From contig CALKDK010000019.1 of NCBI GenBank assembly GCA_938084055.1, positions 47,807 through 111,806 of the forward strand: DNA of 64,000 nt, in the 5' to 3' direction. The translations under genes were made by a program, and so were the position numbers. Numbering within the stretch: position 1 is the first letter of the stretch; every line of letters starts with the position of its first letter. The notes beneath the pieces were generated by a model that was given only the letters and a program-made list of their open reading frames with translations, did no database searches and was not told the origin of the DNA. Of the stretch, positions 8,169 through 17,059 are shown in pieces. Origin of the DNA: an uncultured Luminiphilus sp. GTDB lineage: Bacteria > Pseudomonadota > Gammaproteobacteria > Pseudomonadales > Halieaceae.

Positions 8169-8606
8169 TCACTCCAACGGCTGCACTCCCCTGCTGCGAA
8201 CAAGTCGCCAGTTGGGTGTCCATGGCTGGGCATAGGCAGCCCGGGTATCTCCCCCATGCTCCCAGCCCCGGCAATGGTTCATTTCATGGTTAAGAAGGGC
8301 CTCTGACGCGGGCAGGAGCAAATGCACCTCGCATACCGCTTTATTCCATCGGGCCCTGCGGAGAGCACAGCCATTACTCCTGCCGTCCGTGCAAAAAGGC
8401 GTCAAAGTCGCCTTGCTATCATGGTACCGGAGGCGCACCTCGGCCCTCAGTAGATCTGGACAGGGCAGCCGGTCCGCATGAAAACAAACCTTGAGCCTGG
8501 GGGGCTGACCAACCCACGCCGCGAGTAGCACGGCGGACAGGATTCCGAACAGAACGAGCCACTGCTGCTTTGTAAACAGGGAATGATAGTCGTCTGGTTC
8601 CGCCAT
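8169..8606 (-). CDS. small membrane protein with metzincin-type zinc motif
   Basis: A 145-residue protein with one N-terminal transmembrane helix at about residues 15-32 (LVLFGILSAVLLAAWVG) and a soluble, Cys-rich remainder. Residues 107-117 read HEMNHCRGWEH, which satisfies HExxHxxGxxH, the zinc signature of metzincin metalloproteases. The total length is short for a metzincin and there is no obvious Met-turn, so it may be a minimal zinc protease, an inactive zinc protein or a chance match in an uncharacterised family. Six cysteines in the predicted periplasmic part suggest disulfides. Convergent with the FlgO-like gene. Confidence 0.65.
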   Translation of the reverse strand: MAEPDDYHSLFTKQQWLVLFGILSAVLLAAWVGQPPRLKVCFHADRLPCPDLLRAEVRLRYHDSKATLTPFCTDGRSNGCALRRARWNKAVCEVHLLLPASEALLNHEMNHCRGWEHGGDTRAAYAQPWTPNWRLVRSRGVQPLE

Positions 8607-9051
8607 GCCCCCTTCATCCCGCGGGAAATAAAAACGTTACTCTGCCATAAAAGACGGTAGAACTGTCATGGTCGAGCGGGCCCGGCGAGGATCGTCAGGG
8701 ACGGGCCACGCAAAATATCGAGCTGCTCAGCCCCGTTGGGTCGCGCGCCGTGCGGATCATGCCGGTCCCGGGAGTTTGAAGGGACCCGGATGATCGCCAT
8801 TTCCCTTTGGCTTGGCATGGGCTTATGTCGCCAGTCACTCGCTGGGACAGCTGGTCAGACCGCTGGCGTCCAAGATACGAATTGCCCGGTGGAGCCCCAG
8901 CCAATTGCCGGCAACGGCGCCAAACTGATGCAGCACGGCAGGGGATCTGGAGCTGTGGGCAGTAGCGCACCAAACGTGGGCTTGCACGGCGATACATGGG
9001 TAATCACCGGGAGCGGCTCAGGCAGGCCAAACACTGCCCCAGCAGAGCTCA
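8607..9051. other. intergenic, no supported gene
   Basis: About 445 bases without a convincing gene. One frame on the + strand starting at 8790 has a modest ribosome-binding site and a hydrophobic start, but its remainder is Gly/Ser/Ala-rich and runs into the convergent flavin monooxygenase gene. I do not call it. Confidence 0.5.
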
Positions 9052-10659
9052 TCATCTTGTCAGCTTGAAGCCAGGGTAACCCTGCTGCTGTATCTCTTCA
9101 CACAGCTCGCGGTAGACATGTGCACCTCCGATGTATGACAGCAGCCGCCTTTGTTTACCTTGGATATTGGCGCCGGTATACCAGGAATCAACCGTTACCA
9201 TCAGCGTGGCGTTCGCCACCTCGTCGTGATGCCTTACCCACTCCTCCTCCCGCTCCAGGGTGGGTTCCATAGACCGGTGGCCCGACTCCCGCACGTGACT
9301 GATCGCTTCTGTGACCCAGTCTATTTGCTGCTGGACACAGGTCTGGACGTTGCAAAAGGCCGCAGAAGGGGACAGCGGCCCGCCTATCAGGAACAAATTG
9401 GGAAATCCGTGAACCTGCAGCCCCAGGGTAGTGCGAATGTCACGTCCCCACAGCGCCGCCAATGACTGCCCACCTCGACCCCGCACACCCATACGCGACA
9501 GCGTACCGGTACCCGCGTCAAACCCGGTCGCCATGATCAGCACATCAAGGGGGTACTCTTTATCGCCAACCCGCAAACCGCCTTCATAAAATCCCGATAT
9601 GGGTTCAGCCTTGACGTCTACAAGCTGCACGTTGGGGCGATTAAACGCCTCGTAATAGCCACTCTCCAATGGCACGCGTTTCAGCCCGTAGCCATGATCA
9701 CTGGGGATAAGTTTGTTGGCCAGAACAGGATCGTTGATCTGGACACGGATCTTGTTGCGGACGAATTCTGTCAGTTCCGCATTCATCACGGGATCCACCA
9801 GCGTCTCCGGAAAAGTGCCGACAAACATTTTCAGGGAGCCATCGGCCCAACATTCCTCATAAACGTCATTTCTCTGCTCAGGAGTCAGCGTAGCCGCATG
9901 TCCCTCCTCAGCAGGATCCCAGGTGAAGCCACCAAACGTAGTGTGGACAAGCTTACTGATGTGGGGGTAGTCGGCTCGCCAGTCTGACATGATGTGCTTA
10001 TCGACCTTATAGTTTTTCATGCGCACTGCGTATTGCGGTGTGCGCTGGAAAACCGTCAATTCAGAGACCTCCGGCGCCAGGGTCTGGATTACCTGAATAC
10101 CGGTGGCGCCATTGCCTATGACACCAACGCGCTGACCATTGAGATCGACCGGTTGCTGCGGCCATCGTGCCGTGTAATACACCCTTCCCTGAAACGTTTC
10201 CTGATCCGGGATGGACAACACCTTGGGCGTTGATAGAAGCCCTACGCAGCTGACGAGGTAACGCGCGGTAAAGGTCTTTCCCGTGTCTGTCACCACCCGC
10301 CACTGGGCCTGCTCCTCCAGCCACTCGGCAGACGCCACACGAGTCTCAAACTCTATGGCGCTATAGAGGTCAAAGCGGCGGGCAACATGTTGCAGGTAGC
10401 GCTTTATCTCCGGCTGGGCGGGAAACCGCTCAGACCAATCCCAGTCGTCCAGTAATGCCTGTGAAAACCAGTATTGATAAATATTGGCCGGCGAGTCGAC
10501 ACGGCAGCCAGGGTAGGCATTCCAGTACCAGGTCCCCCCCACATCCGGCGCCGACTCAATGGCCCGCACCGAGAAGCCCGCCTCGCGCAGCTTGTAGGTC
10601 TGATAAAGCCCAGAGATACCCGCGCCCACAACCAGGGCATCAAACTGTTCACTGCTCAC
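9052..10659 (-). CDS. flavin-binding Baeyer-Villiger-type monooxygenase
   Basis: A 535-residue class B flavoprotein monooxygenase of the cyclohexanone/phenylacetone monooxygenase type, expected to use NADPH, FAD and O2 to oxidise ketones to esters or lactones. The FAD Rossmann motif GAGISGLYQ is near residue 12, followed by GGTWYWNAYPGCR. The NADPH Rossmann motif GNGATG sits in the middle, and ATGFD near the C-terminus. The Baeyer-Villiger fingerprint region reads FQGRVYYTARWP: the frame FxGxxx-x-xxxW is kept but the usual His is Tyr. The enzyme may therefore act on an unusual substrate or work differently. Probably transcribed with the quinol-monooxygenase-like gene upstream. Confidence 0.85.
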   Translation of the reverse strand: MSSEQFDALVVGAGISGLYQTYKLREAGFSVRAIESAPDVGGTWYWNAYPGCRVDSPANIYQYWFSQALLDDWDWSERFPAQPEIKRYLQHVARRFDLYSAIEFETRVASAEWLEEQAQWRVVTDTGKTFTARYLVSCVGLLSTPKVLSIPDQETFQGRVYYTARWPQQPVDLNGQRVGVIGNGATGIQVIQTLAPEVSELTVFQRTPQYAVRMKNYKVDKHIMSDWRADYPHISKLVHTTFGGFTWDPAEEGHAATLTPEQRNDVYEECWADGSLKMFVGTFPETLVDPVMNAELTEFVRNKIRVQINDPVLANKLIPSDHGYGLKRVPLESGYYEAFNRPNVQLVDVKAEPISGFYEGGLRVGDKEYPLDVLIMATGFDAGTGTLSRMGVRGRGGQSLAALWGRDIRTTLGLQVHGFPNLFLIGGPLSPSAAFCNVQTCVQQQIDWVTEAISHVRESGHRSMEPTLEREEEWVRHHDEVANATLMVTVDSWYTGANIQGKQRRLLSYIGGAHVYRELCEEIQQQGYPGFKLTR

Positions 10660-10776
10660 TGTCTACTCCACCTGTCATGCGACGCTGCGCCACCCTGAAG
10701 CAAAGTGTCTCCCTGCCAACGCCCCTCTTCATCGATAGGCATCCCGAGGTAACTTCAAACCCCTGCAGCTCACAAT

Positions 10777-10794
10777 CCCTTGGGCGTCCAAGGG
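10777..10794. repeat. perfect 7-bp hairpin
   Basis: CCCTTGG-GCGT-CCAAGGG, a perfect stem with a four-base loop between the ABM-domain gene and the flavin monooxygenase gene (both leftward). There is no T-run on either side, so it is more likely an mRNA processing or stability element than a terminator. Confidence 0.4.
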
Positions 10795-10893
10795 CGGTCC
10801 TGCCCGCAGAGGCATCTTGCACCCAAAGCACCCCCGCCCACCCAACATCACCGTGAGATTTCATCACAACGACCACGGGAAGCCCGGAGTGCG

Positions 10894-11202
10894 TCAAATG
10901 TCTGTTTTGTCACCCAGCCACTTGACGTTGGCAACCACAGCGTCCCATCCTCCTTCGAGAACAGGAGCGACAGCATCTGCAATACCGCTCTCTGTCCGGT
11001 AATTCAGATAGGCCTTGTAGTGCTCGGCGCTATCCCATACCTCGAGGGCAGAGTAAGTGTTCGATGTCTCATCGAAATAGACATCAACATTCTGGCACCC
11101 ATCGTAGTCTCGTGTCCCCGGCAACGCCGCCCGGAGCATTTCACCAACGGCGTCAGTCGCGCCCTCTTTGCATTTAAAATCAACACAAACCAGATATTTC
11201 AT
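10894..11202 (-). CDS. antibiotic biosynthesis monooxygenase (ABM) domain protein
   Basis: A 102-residue single-domain protein of the ABM/putative quinol monooxygenase family (dimeric alpha-beta ferredoxin-like fold). Pattern: MKYLVCVDFKCKEG start, a central NVDVYFDETSNTYSALEVWD strand pair, then a YKAYLNYR helix, as in YgiN-like and EthD-like small enzymes. Such proteins oxidise quinols or polyketide intermediates without a cofactor, or act as small carriers. It lies upstream of the Baeyer-Villiger-type gene on the same strand with a gap of about 230 bases, so co-transcription is possible but not certain. Confidence 0.78.
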   Translation of the reverse strand: MKYLVCVDFKCKEGATDAVGEMLRAALPGTRDYDGCQNVDVYFDETSNTYSALEVWDSAEHYKAYLNYRTESGIADAVAPVLEGGWDAVVANVKWLGDKTDI

Positions 11203-11410
11203 AGTGTCTCCATTCGCCTGTAAGTGAACTGAAAATCAAAGGTTCCACGAGCAGTGGCATCCACGCCCCTAAGGACACAGCTTAAATCGGGCCCGGTGCA
11301 TACACCCGGTTTTTCCGGATCATGCACCACTGTGCCAGAACCCTGTCCGCGAAGCCTTTTTGATGCTAGCGTGATTCTTCTACCAATGACCATACCAAGG
11401 AACCGACGTT

Positions 11411-11779
11411 ATGATGAATTCTGAAATCCTGCTTTCGCTCCTACTCCTTGCAACACATGTCTGGCTGGTCCCGATGGCGTTTAGCCTCGCCCACGCCAAG
11501 TGGCTGCTTGGCGCCCGGGACGAAACCGTCGAACTCTCCCTGCTGACCCTCAGGGCCAAACGGGCGGCCGCCAATTACATGGAGTCCCTGCCCGCTTTTC
11601 TCGCCATAGCACTGCTTTTGCAAATCGAAGGTACCGACGCCGGCAGTCTTGCCCTCTACTGGCTGGCGTTACGAGGGGTCTATCTGCTGCTTTACGTTCT
11701 GGGAACACCCATTATCCGCTCCGTCGTGTGGATAGGCTCCGTCCTCGTACTGGTTAAAATGGCGGTGCTGCTGCTCTGA
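11411..11779 (+). CDS. MAPEG family membrane protein
   Basis: A 122-residue protein with four hydrophobic segments, fitting the MAPEG family (membrane-associated proteins in eicosanoid and glutathione metabolism). The block LRAKRAAANYMESLPAFLAI matches the conserved R-A-x-R-A-x2-N-x2-E-x2-P motif where glutathione-binding residues lie. Bacterial members usually have glutathione transferase or peroxidase activity or none demonstrated. Two adjacent Met codons (11411 and 11414) could start it. Monocistronic by position. Confidence 0.85.
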   Translation: MMNSEILLSLLLLATHVWLVPMAFSLAHAKWLLGARDETVELSLLTLRAKRAAANYMESLPAFLAIALLLQIEGTDAGSLALYWLALRGVYLLLYVLGTPIIRSVVWIGSVLVLVKMAVLLL

Positions 11780-11966
11780 CCGGAGCCGGTAATAGGCTGA
11801 CTCACAAGGCTTTGATCGAGTCCGGGCAGTTACCGCCACGGTATTCCAGGCGCGTTGCTGCATGTTAGCGGCGGGCATTAATCGTTAAGCTCACACAGGG
11901 GCCACACTGCTGGGCGAAAACCTCTGCTAAGGTAGGGTGGCGAGCCAACTAAAGGGAGATCTAATC

Positions 11967-13019
11967 GTGTCAGAAACTTATACCACCGAAGGTCGGGGAC
12001 AGCTGTACGGCGATATCACTCGCACCGTGGGCGATACCCCCTGCGTCAGGTTGAATCGGATTGCGCCGGACCATGTCGAGGTCTATGTCAAAGTGGAATC
12101 CTTCAACCCGCTGAGTTCGGTAAAAGATCGTCTCGCGCTGAATATTATCGAGATGGCGGAGCGCAGTGGCAAACTGAAGCCCGGACAGACTGTGGTCGAA
12201 GCCACCTCAGGAAATACCGGAATCGGTCTGGCCATGGTTTGCGCAGCACGGGGTTACCCACTGGTCATCACCATGGCCGACAGTTTTTCAATTGAGCGGC
12301 GACGCCTGATGCGATTCCTGGGTGCAAAGGTCGTTCTGACACCCCGTGCCGAGAAGGGTATTGGGATGTACCGTAAGGCCCGGCAACTCGCTGCCGACAA
12401 CGACTGGTTTTTTGCGGCACAGTTTGAATCTGAAGCCAACGCTGACATTCACGAAGCGACCACCGGGCGGGAAATTGTCGCCGATTTCTCTGGATCTCGC
12501 CTCGACTACTGGGTAACGGGCTACGGCACCGGCGGAACGGTAACCGGTGTGGCAAGGGTTCTGCGCAGGGAGCGGCCCGATTGCAAAATCATCCTTTCAG
12601 AGCCGCACAACGCGGCACTTGTAGGCTCTGGCACAGAGCAGGCGCGCAACGACGATGGCTCCCCGGATGGCAGTCATCCCGCCTGGGAGCCGCATTTGAT
12701 TCAGGGCTGGACACCCGACTTCATCCCTCTGGTGCTTCAGGAGGGCATCGACCAGAACGGGTTCGATGAAGTCAGGCCCGTAGATGCGCAGGACGGTATG
12801 GCCTGGGCACAACGACTGGCCAGGGAGGAAGGCATACTTACCGGCGTGTCGGGTGGCTCGACGGTCGCTACGGCGATGGAAGTCGCAGAACAGGCCGAAG
12901 CGGGCAGCGTACTGTTGGTCATGTTGCCAGATACCGGCGAGCGTTATCTCTCGACACCCTTGTTTGAAGCGATTCCAGCGGAGATGACCCCAGAAGAGCA
13001 GGCGCTCGCCGACAGCTGA
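11967..13019 (+). CDS. cysteine synthase family PLP enzyme
   Basis: Fold-type II PLP enzyme of the O-acetylserine sulfhydrylase/cystathionine beta-synthase family. The PLP lysine is in NPLSSVKDRL; the substrate loop is TSGNTGIGLA; the phosphate-binding glycine loop is TGYGTGGTVTG; SGGST lies near the C-terminus. I start at GTG 11967 because a clear AAAGGGAG ribosome-binding site precedes it and the family N-terminus follows, giving 350 residues. It has an insertion of about a dozen residues (NDDGSPDGSHPAWEPH) before the QG-x-x-x-x-FIP motif, compared with canonical CysK. Reaction is probably cysteine synthesis from O-acetylserine and sulfide. It shares a likely transcript with the TerB-like gene 15 bases downstream. 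Confidence 0.85.
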   Translation: MSETYTTEGRGQLYGDITRTVGDTPCVRLNRIAPDHVEVYVKVESFNPLSSVKDRLALNIIEMAERSGKLKPGQTVVEATSGNTGIGLAMVCAARGYPLVITMADSFSIERRRLMRFLGAKVVLTPRAEKGIGMYRKARQLAADNDWFFAAQFESEANADIHEATTGREIVADFSGSRLDYWVTGYGTGGTVTGVARVLRRERPDCKIILSEPHNAALVGSGTEQARNDDGSPDGSHPAWEPHLIQGWTPDFIPLVLQEGIDQNGFDEVRPVDAQDGMAWAQRLAREEGILTGVSGGSTVATAMEVAEQAEAGSVLLVMLPDTGERYLSTPLFEAIPAEMTPEEQALADS

Positions 13020-13034
13020 ACGAGGGTTACCCGG

Positions 13035-13481
13035 GTGATTAGCAAGATCCTCGACATGTTCGCCGCCGGCAGTGCCCCCTCGGGGCCCTCCACCGAAGAC
13101 AGGTTACAGCTGGCCTCGGCGGCGCTGCTGATCGAAGTAGCGAAGGCTGACGCCGCTTTTACTACCGATGAGCGCCAGGTCCTGCTGGAACTCCTGCGCA
13201 GCACGTTCGTACTGGATGATGCCGCTCTTGCCGCCCTGGAGTCACTGGCTGCACAACGCGCGGATGAGGCCGTGTCGCTCCATGAATTTACCCGGCGAGT
13301 CGTGGAGAACAGTTCACCTGCGGAGCGCTGTGATCTGATAGGCCTGATGTGGCAGGTCGCTTTTGCCGATGGCCATCTGGACAAGTATGAGGAGCACCTG
13401 ATACGTCGGGTTGCAGACCTGATTTACGTATCCCACTCCGACATGATGCGTTTAAAGCACCAGTTTCGGCGGGAATCATAA
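13035..13481 (+). CDS. TerB-family (tellurite resistance-like) protein
   Basis: A 148-residue all-helical protein of the TerB/DUF533-like family. The pattern is an acidic metal-binding helix pair: EVAKADAAFTTDERQVLLELL in the first half and AFADGHLDKYEEHLIRRVADLI in the second. Each half has the D-x4-E/D-E-x-x arrangement typical of TerB. Start is GTG at 13035. The function of isolated TerB-like proteins is not established; roles in metal stress and envelope-linked signalling have been proposed. Lies 15 bases after the cysteine synthase homologue, which suggests one operon, perhaps linked to thiol or oxyanion stress. Confidence 0.8.
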   Translation: MISKILDMFAAGSAPSGPSTEDRLQLASAALLIEVAKADAAFTTDERQVLLELLRSTFVLDDAALAALESLAAQRADEAVSLHEFTRRVVENSSPAERCDLIGLMWQVAFADGHLDKYEEHLIRRVADLIYVSHSDMMRLKHQFRRES

Positions 13482-13724
13482 GCTGAACTAACCTCCCACC
13501 CAACGACCAGCGCGCTGACCAAACCACGGCGGGCGCCACGGCATCTGTATCCTGTACCCGAACAACGGCCCGACGCGCCTGCAGGTCGCGTTTAGCGCCT
13601 CCTCCCATGACACACAGAAAGCAATCTTCGGCGCGTTTGTGGCCTGAGCTGGTGCCTGCACGCGGAGGGATCAGGAGACGGGGCCGGGCATCTCAATAAC
13701 GCCGGGGCCCTGGGAAAACCCGCG

Positions 13725-14108
13725 CTAATTCATGTCGTCAAGGGGGACTCGAGTCACAACGCGCACAACCACTGGGCGCCAGGGCAACAACCGAAACGAG
13801 CGGATAAAGAAAGTTTGGAAAATTCCAACGCCCAGCCAAACCAGAAAGGCCTCGTAACGCCAGTCAGCCAGGAAGCCCTGTATCTGCCCGAGCCAGCCCG
13901 CTCGCTCCGGGAGCCCCTCAATGTTCAAACTTGCCTCACAGCGCTGGGAAGCACAGTTACTGACCTCGTCGTAGGTGTCCAGCATCTGGCCTACAACACC
14001 GGACACCTCCACCACGGGCAGAACAAAGGAGAGAAGGCTGAACAGAAGGGCCAGGAAGGCGCTCCATGCCAGCGCATCACTGATGCGTTTTTTCACTTTG
14101 CCTACCAT
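13725..14108 (-). CDS. hypothetical two-helix membrane protein
   Basis: A 127-residue protein I do not recognise. Two hydrophobic segments are visible, at about residues 12-35 (LAWSAFLALLFSLLSFVLPVV) and 85-105 (EAFLVWLGVGIFQTFF). The loop between them contains a Cys pair (NCASQRC) and is likely periplasmic. The C-terminus is basic and cytoplasmic (LLPWRPVVVRVVTRV). It sits 24 bases upstream of nothing obvious and is on the same strand as, but downstream of, the 2-oxoacid oxidoreductase operon, so read-through is possible. Confidence 0.6.
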   Translation of the reverse strand: MVGKVKKRISDALAWSAFLALLFSLLSFVLPVVEVSGVVGQMLDTYDEVSNCASQRCEASLNIEGLPERAGWLGQIQGFLADWRYEAFLVWLGVGIFQTFFIRSFRLLPWRPVVVRVVTRVPLDDMN

Positions 14109-14132
14109 AGCGGATACCGCCGACTCTGCGGA

Positions 14133-15182
14133 TCAGCGTAGCCCAGCATTGATTGAGTCAAGGAACCGTGAGCCCGGGCACAGCTGCCGTTCGGTCATCG
14201 AGTTCAGGGGGCGGCGCGCCGTGCCCAACACATCGTGCAACTCCTCACTGTCCCGCTGGATATAGAGTAGTCCCGTGAGGATTTTGCCCTCCTTCTTAAA
14301 ATGGCTGGTGGCCTCAAGGGCCGACTGCCGGTCCTCAATATCGTAGTCGTTATCCTGCTTGTAGAGCCTGACCACTGAACCATCATGCATGCAGACCTCG
14401 CAGGTCGCCCCGGAATCATAGGTCGCCGTAATTTCCTGGCGCATGGGCACAAAATCTACGGGCATACCGGTATTTGCGCCTCGCACATACTCGTAACTCT
14501 TGGTGGATTCGCTGTGATTATTAAACGTCACACAGGGCGACACCACATCGAGTAACGCGAAACCGCGATGGCTGATGGCCGCCTTAATCAGCGGAACCAG
14601 CTGCTGCTTATCACCAGAAAAACTCCGGCCCACAAAGGTTGCACCAATTTCTATGGCGAGTCGGGCAAGATCAATCGGGGAATACATATTGATATCGCCT
14701 TTTTTATTGGGCGTTCCGGTATCCATGGTTGCCGAGTCCTGCCCCTTGGTCAGCCCATAGCAACCGTTGTTCTCAACAATGTACGTCATATTGAGATTGC
14801 GCCGCACCACATGGGCAAATTGGCCCAGCCCTATGGAGGCCGTATCCCCATCACCAGAAATTCCGATATAGATCAGATCACGATTGGCGAGATTGGCACC
14901 CGTTGCTACCGATGGCATCCGACCATGAACGCTGTTGAAACTGTGCGAGCCCGAAAGAAAGTAAGCGGGCGTCTTGGATGAGCACCCGATACCCGACAGC
15001 TTGGCCACCTTGTGCGGCTCTATGTTGAGTTCAAAACACGCATCGATAATCGCCGCACTGATGGAGTCGTGACCACAGCCCGCGCACAGGGTGGAAAGAC
15101 CTCCTTCATAATCCTGCCGGGATCGACCCAACTCGTTGATCGGCGCTTCAGGGTGCCGGAATGATGGTTTTACATAAGTCAT
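14133..15182 (-). CDS. 2-oxoacid:acceptor oxidoreductase, beta subunit
   Basis: TPP-binding beta subunit of a 2-oxoacid:ferredoxin oxidoreductase (KorB/PorB type). CAGCGHDSISAA near the N-terminus and the TPP motif GDGDTASIGL ... ENNGCYGLTKGQ are visible. The enzyme class decarboxylates 2-oxoacids to acyl-CoA with reduction of ferredoxin or a flavoprotein. At 349 residues it carries a C-terminal extension beyond the core. Its start overlaps the stop of the alpha gene by four bases, so translation is coupled. Substrate (2-oxoglutarate, pyruvate or branched 2-oxoacid) cannot be fixed by eye. Confidence 0.9.
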   Translation of the reverse strand: MTYVKPSFRHPEAPINELGRSRQDYEGGLSTLCAGCGHDSISAAIIDACFELNIEPHKVAKLSGIGCSSKTPAYFLSGSHSFNSVHGRMPSVATGANLANRDLIYIGISGDGDTASIGLGQFAHVVRRNLNMTYIVENNGCYGLTKGQDSATMDTGTPNKKGDINMYSPIDLARLAIEIGATFVGRSFSGDKQQLVPLIKAAISHRGFALLDVVSPCVTFNNHSESTKSYEYVRGANTGMPVDFVPMRQEITATYDSGATCEVCMHDGSVVRLYKQDNDYDIEDRQSALEATSHFKKEGKILTGLLYIQRDSEELHDVLGTARRPLNSMTERQLCPGSRFLDSINAGLR

Positions 15183-17059
15183 GCCATCTCCTCCTCGGTG
15201 GCGTTACGCCGGGTGAGCGGAGTGACGTTTCCGTGGGTTATGTAATTGCGGATCATTCCAGCAATCTTGCGTGCCGTTACCGGCAGGCCATCGTATTCCA
15301 GAATAGGTATCAGCTTTTCCTTGGCGGGCGCACTGGTCTCGTTAAGCATCAGCCGACGCATTTGGCCATCTCGATTCTGCTCAATAACAAAAATTCGATC
15401 GTGTTCACGGATGAATTGCTCGACATCCATGTTGAATGGGAAGGATCGAATTCGCATGGTGTCAAGGTCAATGCCCTCCTTCTCAAGAATCTCTATAGCC
15501 TCGTAAGCTGGTGATGCGGTTGTGCCAAAAAACACCACGCCATGCTGGGTCTGCATTTCGGAGTGCTTGATTTTGGGCTCGGGCACAATGGACTTGGCGG
15601 TTTCAAATTTCTTGAGCAGCCGGTCCATATTGCGAACGTATTCGGCGCCATCTTCTGTATATGCGGCGTACTCATCCCGGGAGGTGCCGCGGGTAAAGAA
15701 TGCGCCTTTATCCGGGTGTGTGCCCGGGTAAGTCCGGTAGGTAATGCCATCGCCATCGACGTCTTTGTAGCGGCCGAAGCGCTCCTCCATCTGATCGAGA
15801 TCCGCGGCGCTAAGGACCTTGCCTCGGTCATAGCGAAAATTGTCATCAAATTCCAGCGGCGGCGACATCCACTCGTTCATCCCCAGATCGAGATCACTCA
15901 TGATAATAATGGGCGTCTGGAGCCGCTCGGCCAGGTCGAAGGCCTCCACCGTCATGCTAAAACATTCCGCGGGGGTCGCCGGGAATAACAGCACGTGTTT
16001 GGTATCGCCATGGGAGGCGTAGGCCGCCATCAACACATCAGACTGCTGCGTGCGCGTTGGCATACCCGTGGAGGGCCCGGCACGCTGCACGTCGATAAGA
16101 ACGGTCGGCACCTCGGCGAAATAGGCCAACCCCAGAAACTCGCTCATCAGCGAGACCCCGGGACCACTGGTCGCCGTAAAGGCCCGGGCCCCATTCCAGT
16201 TGGCGCCAATCACCATGCCCAGTGCCGACAGCTCATCCTCCGCCTGTATGATGGCGTAATTCTTTTTCCCGGTGCCCGGGTCTATCCGCAGACGGCGACA
16301 GTATTTGTCAAAGGCATCCACCACCGATGTGGAGGGGGTGATGGGATACCAGGCTGCGACAGTTGCCCCGGCATAAACAGCACCGAGGGCTGCTGCGGTA
16401 TTGCCGTCCATGAGGATGTTATCAAAGTCCTCAATATGCTTGGCAACACGATGCCCCCGCTCAAGGTGAATGCCAATGGGGCAGTCGAAATGGGTGCTGG
16501 CGTATTGATGCCCCAGCTCGAGGGCATAGATGTTGGGGGTTATCAGTTTCTCCTTGCCCTTGAATTGATCGGAAACCAAATCCTTGAGTACGCTGAAATC
16601 AATATTCAGCAGCGCTGACAGGGCGCCCACATAAATTACGTTTTTGAATAATAGCCGCTGGCGTGCATCGGTATATTCACGCAGGCAAATATCGGTAAAG
16701 GGTATGCCAATATAATTGATGTCCTCCCGGACCAGCCTGAGGTCGAGTGGTTTCGTGGAGTCATAAATAAAATAGCCGCCGGACTCCACCTCAGCCACAT
16801 CGCGCTTGATGCTTTGGGGATTAACACACACCATGATGTCAATACCGCCCCGACGACCCAGATAGCCGTCCTGGCTGACCCGGACCTCGTACCAGGTTGG
16901 CATCCCCTGAATATTGGATGGAAAGATATTTCTTGGACTGACAGGTATGCCCATCCGGAAGATGGCTTTGGCAAACATGCTGTTGGCACTGGCAGAACCG
17001 GTGCCGTTGACGTTGGCAAACTTTATGACGAAGTCATTGATTGACTGCTTTGCTTGCAT
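15179..17059 (-). CDS. 2-oxoacid:acceptor oxidoreductase, fused gamma-alpha subunit
   Basis: Large subunit of the same complex. The first ~190 residues are the gamma domain (NGTGSASANSMFAKAIFRMG start), and the rest is the alpha/pyrimidine-binding domain with the hallmark YPITPSTS motif and the TSGPG motif. I start at MQAKQSIND (17059), which matches the family N-terminus and overlaps the upstream gene by 37 bases; a longer frame begins at 17152. The 626 residues match the two-subunit KorA layout. It lies between the GltD-like flavoprotein and the beta subunit in a tight three-gene operon. Confidence 0.9.
   Translation of the reverse strand: MQAKQSINDFVIKFANVNGTGSASANSMFAKAIFRMGIPVSPRNIFPSNIQGMPTWYEVRVSQDGYLGRRGGIDIMVCVNPQSIKRDVAEVESGGYFIYDSTKPLDLRLVREDINYIGIPFTDICLREYTDARQRLLFKNVIYVGALSALLNIDFSVLKDLVSDQFKGKEKLITPNIYALELGHQYASTHFDCPIGIHLERGHRVAKHIEDFDNILMDGNTAAALGAVYAGATVAAWYPITPSTSVVDAFDKYCRRLRIDPGTGKKNYAIIQAEDELSALGMVIGANWNGARAFTATSGPGVSLMSEFLGLAYFAEVPTVLIDVQRAGPSTGMPTRTQQSDVLMAAYASHGDTKHVLLFPATPAECFSMTVEAFDLAERLQTPIIIMSDLDLGMNEWMSPPLEFDDNFRYDRGKVLSAADLDQMEERFGRYKDVDGDGITYRTYPGTHPDKGAFFTRGTSRDEYAAYTEDGAEYVRNMDRLLKKFETAKSIVPEPKIKHSEMQTQHGVVFFGTTASPAYEAIEILEKEGIDLDTMRIRSFPFNMDVEQFIREHDRIFVIEQNRDGQMRRLMLNETSAPAKEKLIPILEYDGLPVTARKIAGMIRNYITHGNVTPLTRRNATEEEMA

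Noticed and set aside
8736..9068. Rightward 110-residue frame with a possible ribosome-binding site near 8780
   Set aside because: Low-complexity Gly/Ser/Ala sequence, no family, and it ends inside the convergent flavin monooxygenase gene.
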